From Terfezia claveryi (lineage: Eukaryota > Ascomycota > Pezizomycetes > Pezizales > Pezizaceae): a DNA stretch of 64,000 bases. Below are positions 60,913 through 64,000 of the stretch, one piece after another. How positions within the stretch are numbered: the stretch's first letter is position 1; each line of letters begins with the position of its first letter. The notes below the pieces were generated by a model. The model was not told where the DNA came from. It made no database searches and worked only from the letters and a program-made list of their open reading frames with translations. Where the stretch lies: NCBI GenBank assembly GCA_015179025.1, contig WHUX01000038.1, positions 62,001 to 126,000 on the forward strand. Reading direction: 5' to 3'. Position numbers and translations under genes: made by a program.

Positions 60913-61493
60913 AAGTGGGCAATAATGATGGGTATGGTGTTAGATGAATTGATGATATTATTAATTACTAGTATAAGGGTAATTCAGTACCAGTCGATAC
61001 CCGGACTTAATATCGAATATGAAAAGGCATTAGTAAAAGTATTGTTATTTTATCCATAGTATATATTAGAGAATAATAAATTTTTGTTTTATCCCACCTA
61101 GACCGTCTCGTGACTGAGTAACGACTAGTTCAGTCAACACATCCAACAATGCATCTTGACAAAATTGGCCAGCCAAGCTATTTCTAATTGAGTAGCAACT
61201 ACCGCTGCTACTTACCCTGAGCTGAGGGGGTGCTAAAAGTGTAGATATTAGTATGAGGACAGAAAAGCAAAAGAAAAAACACAGCTGCTAGTCTGGAGAG
61301 GAAGTTATCGGACAGCACTATGATATACGGGCAAATCCGGAATTTTTGAATGTGTTGTATGAACGATGGGAAATTTTGGGTCGCGTAGCAAAATGTCTTG
61401 TCCAGTCACGGCACAAAAACAAGCCCTCCAAAGGTCTATTTTTCCGCTAGTAATGCCATACTCTACACATACTTTTCTCTTGCAAACAACAAA
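60913..61493. other. Convergent intergenic, COG5 and AsnRS 3' ends
   Basis: 580 bp between convergent genes. AT-rich, with AATAAA-like signals near 61072-61082. No gene is seen. Confidence 0.5.
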
Positions 61494-63832
61494 TTAACAA
61501 TCACATCTCCCCCTCCATCTTGGGAACCCCACAACTTCCCTGATATCCTTTATCCCCGCCAAATACGCCAATAACCTATCATATCCCATCCCAAACCCAC
61601 CGTGAGTTACACTGCCCCACTTCCTCAATTCCGCATACCATTTCAATCCCCCCAAATCCTCTTCCATGCTAGCCCCCTCTGCCGGAGGAGGAACGAGTCC
61701 AAAAGCCCTCATCTTCCCCACTAAATGCTCATATCTATGCTCACGCAACGAACCCCCCACAAGTTCTCCCACGTGAGGAAGAAGCAGGTCAAAACATGCC
61801 ACAGTCTCGACAGAGCCGTCAAGGGTAGTAGGGAGCATGTAAAACGGCTTCAATGTAGTTGGGTAGTCAGTAACAAATACTGGTCCCCCCTCAACTCTGC
61901 CACTACCACCAAACTTTCCAGCTAGGAACTTCTCGTGCTCGGCTTGTAATGCATTTCCCCATATTGGCTCAAATACGAATTTAACTTCACCTTGAGCAAC
62001 AGCATGAGAGAGATGCTCGACTGCCTGGGTATAAGTCATTCTTGTCCATCGGTTCGGGGTAAGAAGGGACTCCCAACGGGCTCTTAGTCCACCTTTAGCT
62101 GCTACTTCCTCGCCGTCAGCGGCAGCCTCCTCCGGCGAGCGAGATGCGTGAATGTCTGTTATTTCCTTTCCAATGCGGGATTCGATGAGCCCAGAAACAA
62201 GGAACCTCGTCATGTCTTCTACTACGAACATGACATCTTCTAGGGAATTCGTGAAGGCAACCTCTGCTTCTAGCATGTAGAATTCTGAAAGATGCCGGTT
62301 GGTGTCTGATTTCTCAGCGCGGAAAGTTGGTGAGAGGGTCCATACTTTGGGAACAGCATGGGCAAAGCATTCGAGATGCAGCTGAGAAGAAACAGTGAGG
62401 TACTTGGGGGAGCGGAAGAAATGGTTCTGCTCCTTCTGGGTTGGGCTCAGGGCAGATAAAGGTGGCGATCCCACCAGGGCTCCTGTCACCGCTGACTCCT
62501 CGAGGCCCCCAGATGAGCCGGAGGTGGAAACTGTGAAGACCTCACCTGCCCCTTCACAGTCCGAGGAAGTGATGATAGGGGGGTGGACTTGGATGAACTC
62601 TCTCTCAAGGAAGAAGTTCGTGATCCTGGCTGTTGTCCACGAGCGTAACTGGAGCAATGCAGCTTGTGTTGGTAGCCTTGGCCTCAGGTGCGGCATTGAC
62701 CGCAAAAACTCTGGAGTATGGTACTTTTTTTGAATTGGGTACGTCTATTGGCGGAAAAACAATGACACTGGTCTATGTTCGGAAAGCTCCGACCAACGAC
62801 CAAGGAAAAATATTCAATTTTGTTAGCTGTAATCTAATTTCATTCCAGCTGCAAAAGCCTTGTGTGTCACATTACACAGAAAGGTAATTCCCAACCCAAC
62901 TGCCTTCATACGTACTCGGTGAAAAAGAAAGATGCATTACCTCAGGATCGGCGGTGCCCAATATCTTCAGCGAGTGATAATGGAGCTCCTTTGCCTGCTG
63001 ATTCTGCTTTGGGCCGAGCGATGGCTTCCATTCTCCGGTAATTTGGATGCACGTTCCAGTTGTGAGCCTGCAGCAAGGTATGGTCAGCCAACAGTACTAG
63101 TCATCGAATTGCCTGAGATCTCATGTCTCAACAGCAATTTCCCGAATTCCTCAGCAACGCAATGAATACATACAGGGGAAGAGATTGCTAGCGTTGGGAA
63201 CTGACACAGTCGACATTTACATTCCACTGGTGTATCCATCATGCACTGAGGTATTGTTTCAAATCAAGGCCCGTCCGCCGCTGGACGATCTCCACCAGGG
63301 AGCAATCTCTTTCCCCCGTAACCGGGTATATGGATCGCCATATTACTTGTAATAGGAAGATATTGAAATTGGAGTGTCTAAGGCAATGGCGGGGGCAGTG
63401 ACACAGTGTAATTCAAACTCACGCTTTGGTATCTCCAAATTGGTCCTTTGGTATCACAGCTTGGAGAGGTTGGGAAGTTGTACCATCTGCCACATGTAAG
63501 AAGCTATACTTCTTCATATTACGGTTTGACCTAATCCACCCATTGACTGTGACAATATCTGGCACATCCTTGGAACCAGTTGAGGGTTCTACCTTCTTGC
63601 CCAGAACAGGTGCCTCATGACCACGGAGGAGTGTAGATATCGATACCACACGTGAACCATGTGGAGGCGATGCCTGAACGGCTGAACTCTGCGTGGCCTC
63701 GCCACTGAGCAAAGTATGGGACCGTGAGAGAGACCTCCGCTGGCGGCTCAAGTATGACGTCCTGATGGCAATGTTAAACAGATTTTCTACAGTTAGTGGC
63801 TTAGGCAGCCCTCCGCAGGCACGGGGCATCAT
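61494..63832 (-). CDS. SLM5: Mitochondrial asparaginyl-tRNA synthetase
   Basis: Class IIb aminoacyl-tRNA synthetase that charges tRNA-Asn, probably in mitochondria. Exons 63832..63423, 63067..62941 and 62744..61494; introns 63422..63068 (355 bp, GTGAGT...CTGCAG) and 62940..62745 (196 bp, GTAATG...CAATAG). Product 595 aa. The N-terminus has an Arg/Ser-rich presequence-like stretch (RTSYLSRQRRSLSRSHTLL, about 24-42). An OB-fold for tRNA binding follows (VNGWIRSNRNMKKYSFLHVADG). The exon 2-3 join gives the family block TYPIQKKYHTPEFLRSMPHL. Motif 2 is FRAEKSDTNRHLSEFYMLEAE-like; motif 3 is GGFGMGYDRLLAYLAGI. It looks intact. The two introns are longer than the window's norm. The tandem MM start leaves the precise first codon open. 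Confidence 0.9.
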
Positions 63833-64000
63833 CTGCGGTGATTTGTGGATCTTGGGGGGGGGGGGGCGCCAAAAGGAATTGATTGGATAGCCGGGAGTAG
63901 AGTATGAGGGGGGAAATGGCGATACACCGAATCAGGAATTTGCAAACTTTGAGGCAGCCTTCCGATCGGGGTGAGTCTCCGTACCGCACAGCTGCCACAG
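63833..64000. other. AsnRS upstream region to window end
   Basis: Contains a G-run of 13 (about 63855-63867). It holds the promoter or leader of the minus-strand synthetase. No gene is supported. Confidence 0.5.

Overview
The window reads as nuclear DNA of a filamentous ascomycete. The genes have short GT..AG introns (about 50-110 bp, a few of 190-355 bp) with CTAAC/CTGAC-like branch points. The protein families are fungal (PHO84-type phosphate carrier, Zn2Cys6 regulator, Fus3/Kss1-type MAP kinase, Reb1, Cue3). Intergenic DNA is large and repeat-bearing, which would suit a repeat-rich lineage such as Pezizomycetes (truffles, morels); that placement is inference. No plasmid, phage, CRISPR, rRNA or tRNA was found.

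Layout. 0-5.2 kb: a Golgi membrane protein (SYS1) and a COPII cargo adaptor of the Lst1/Sfb3 (Sec24C/D) type, both on the minus strand. 6.0-7.7 kb: a broken ABCG transporter. 9.9-11.8 kb: an AT-hook plus Zn2Cys6 transcription factor (minus). 11.8-30.9 kb: a gene desert of about 19 kb with TA-flanked miniature elements, hairpins, interrupted direct repeats and a decayed coding relic. 30.9-32.8 kb: a PHO84-type phosphate transporter (plus). 35.8-37.2 kb: a membrane-anchored SGNH/PC-esterase-like protein (plus). 39.0-41.0 kb: CUE3/ASCC2-like ribosome-quality-control factor (minus), divergent from REB1 (41.6-45.0 kb, plus). 46.2 kb: a pogo/Tc1-type MITE. 47.4-50.4 kb: canonical SEC24 (minus). 53.2-54.4 kb: a Fus3/Kss1-class MAP kinase (plus). 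55.4-58.8 kb: trehalose-6-phosphate phosphatase TPS2 (plus). 59.4-60.9 kb: COG5 (plus). 61.5-63.8 kb: mitochondrial asparaginyl-tRNA synthetase (minus).

Four genes serve the early secretory pathway (SYS1, LST1-type SEC24, canonical SEC24, COG5): two cargo adaptors for ER-to-Golgi vesicles and two Golgi trafficking components. The others are housekeeping or signalling genes with no evident pathway link to each other.

Points most worth a second look: (1) three one-base deficits in C-tracts near the N-termini of CUE3 and SEC24, which break otherwise conserved reading frames; (2) an 11-bp sequence, TAGTCTGGTTG, present nine times; (3) a nested miniature-element insertion at 27.7-27.9 kb whose empty site lies nearby; (4) a perfect-looking TA-flanked MITE at 46.2 kb; (5) a degraded TPR-like gene at 24.8-25.8 kb. 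Exon coordinates were assigned by eye from splice signals and protein conservation. No alignment, search or expression data were available.
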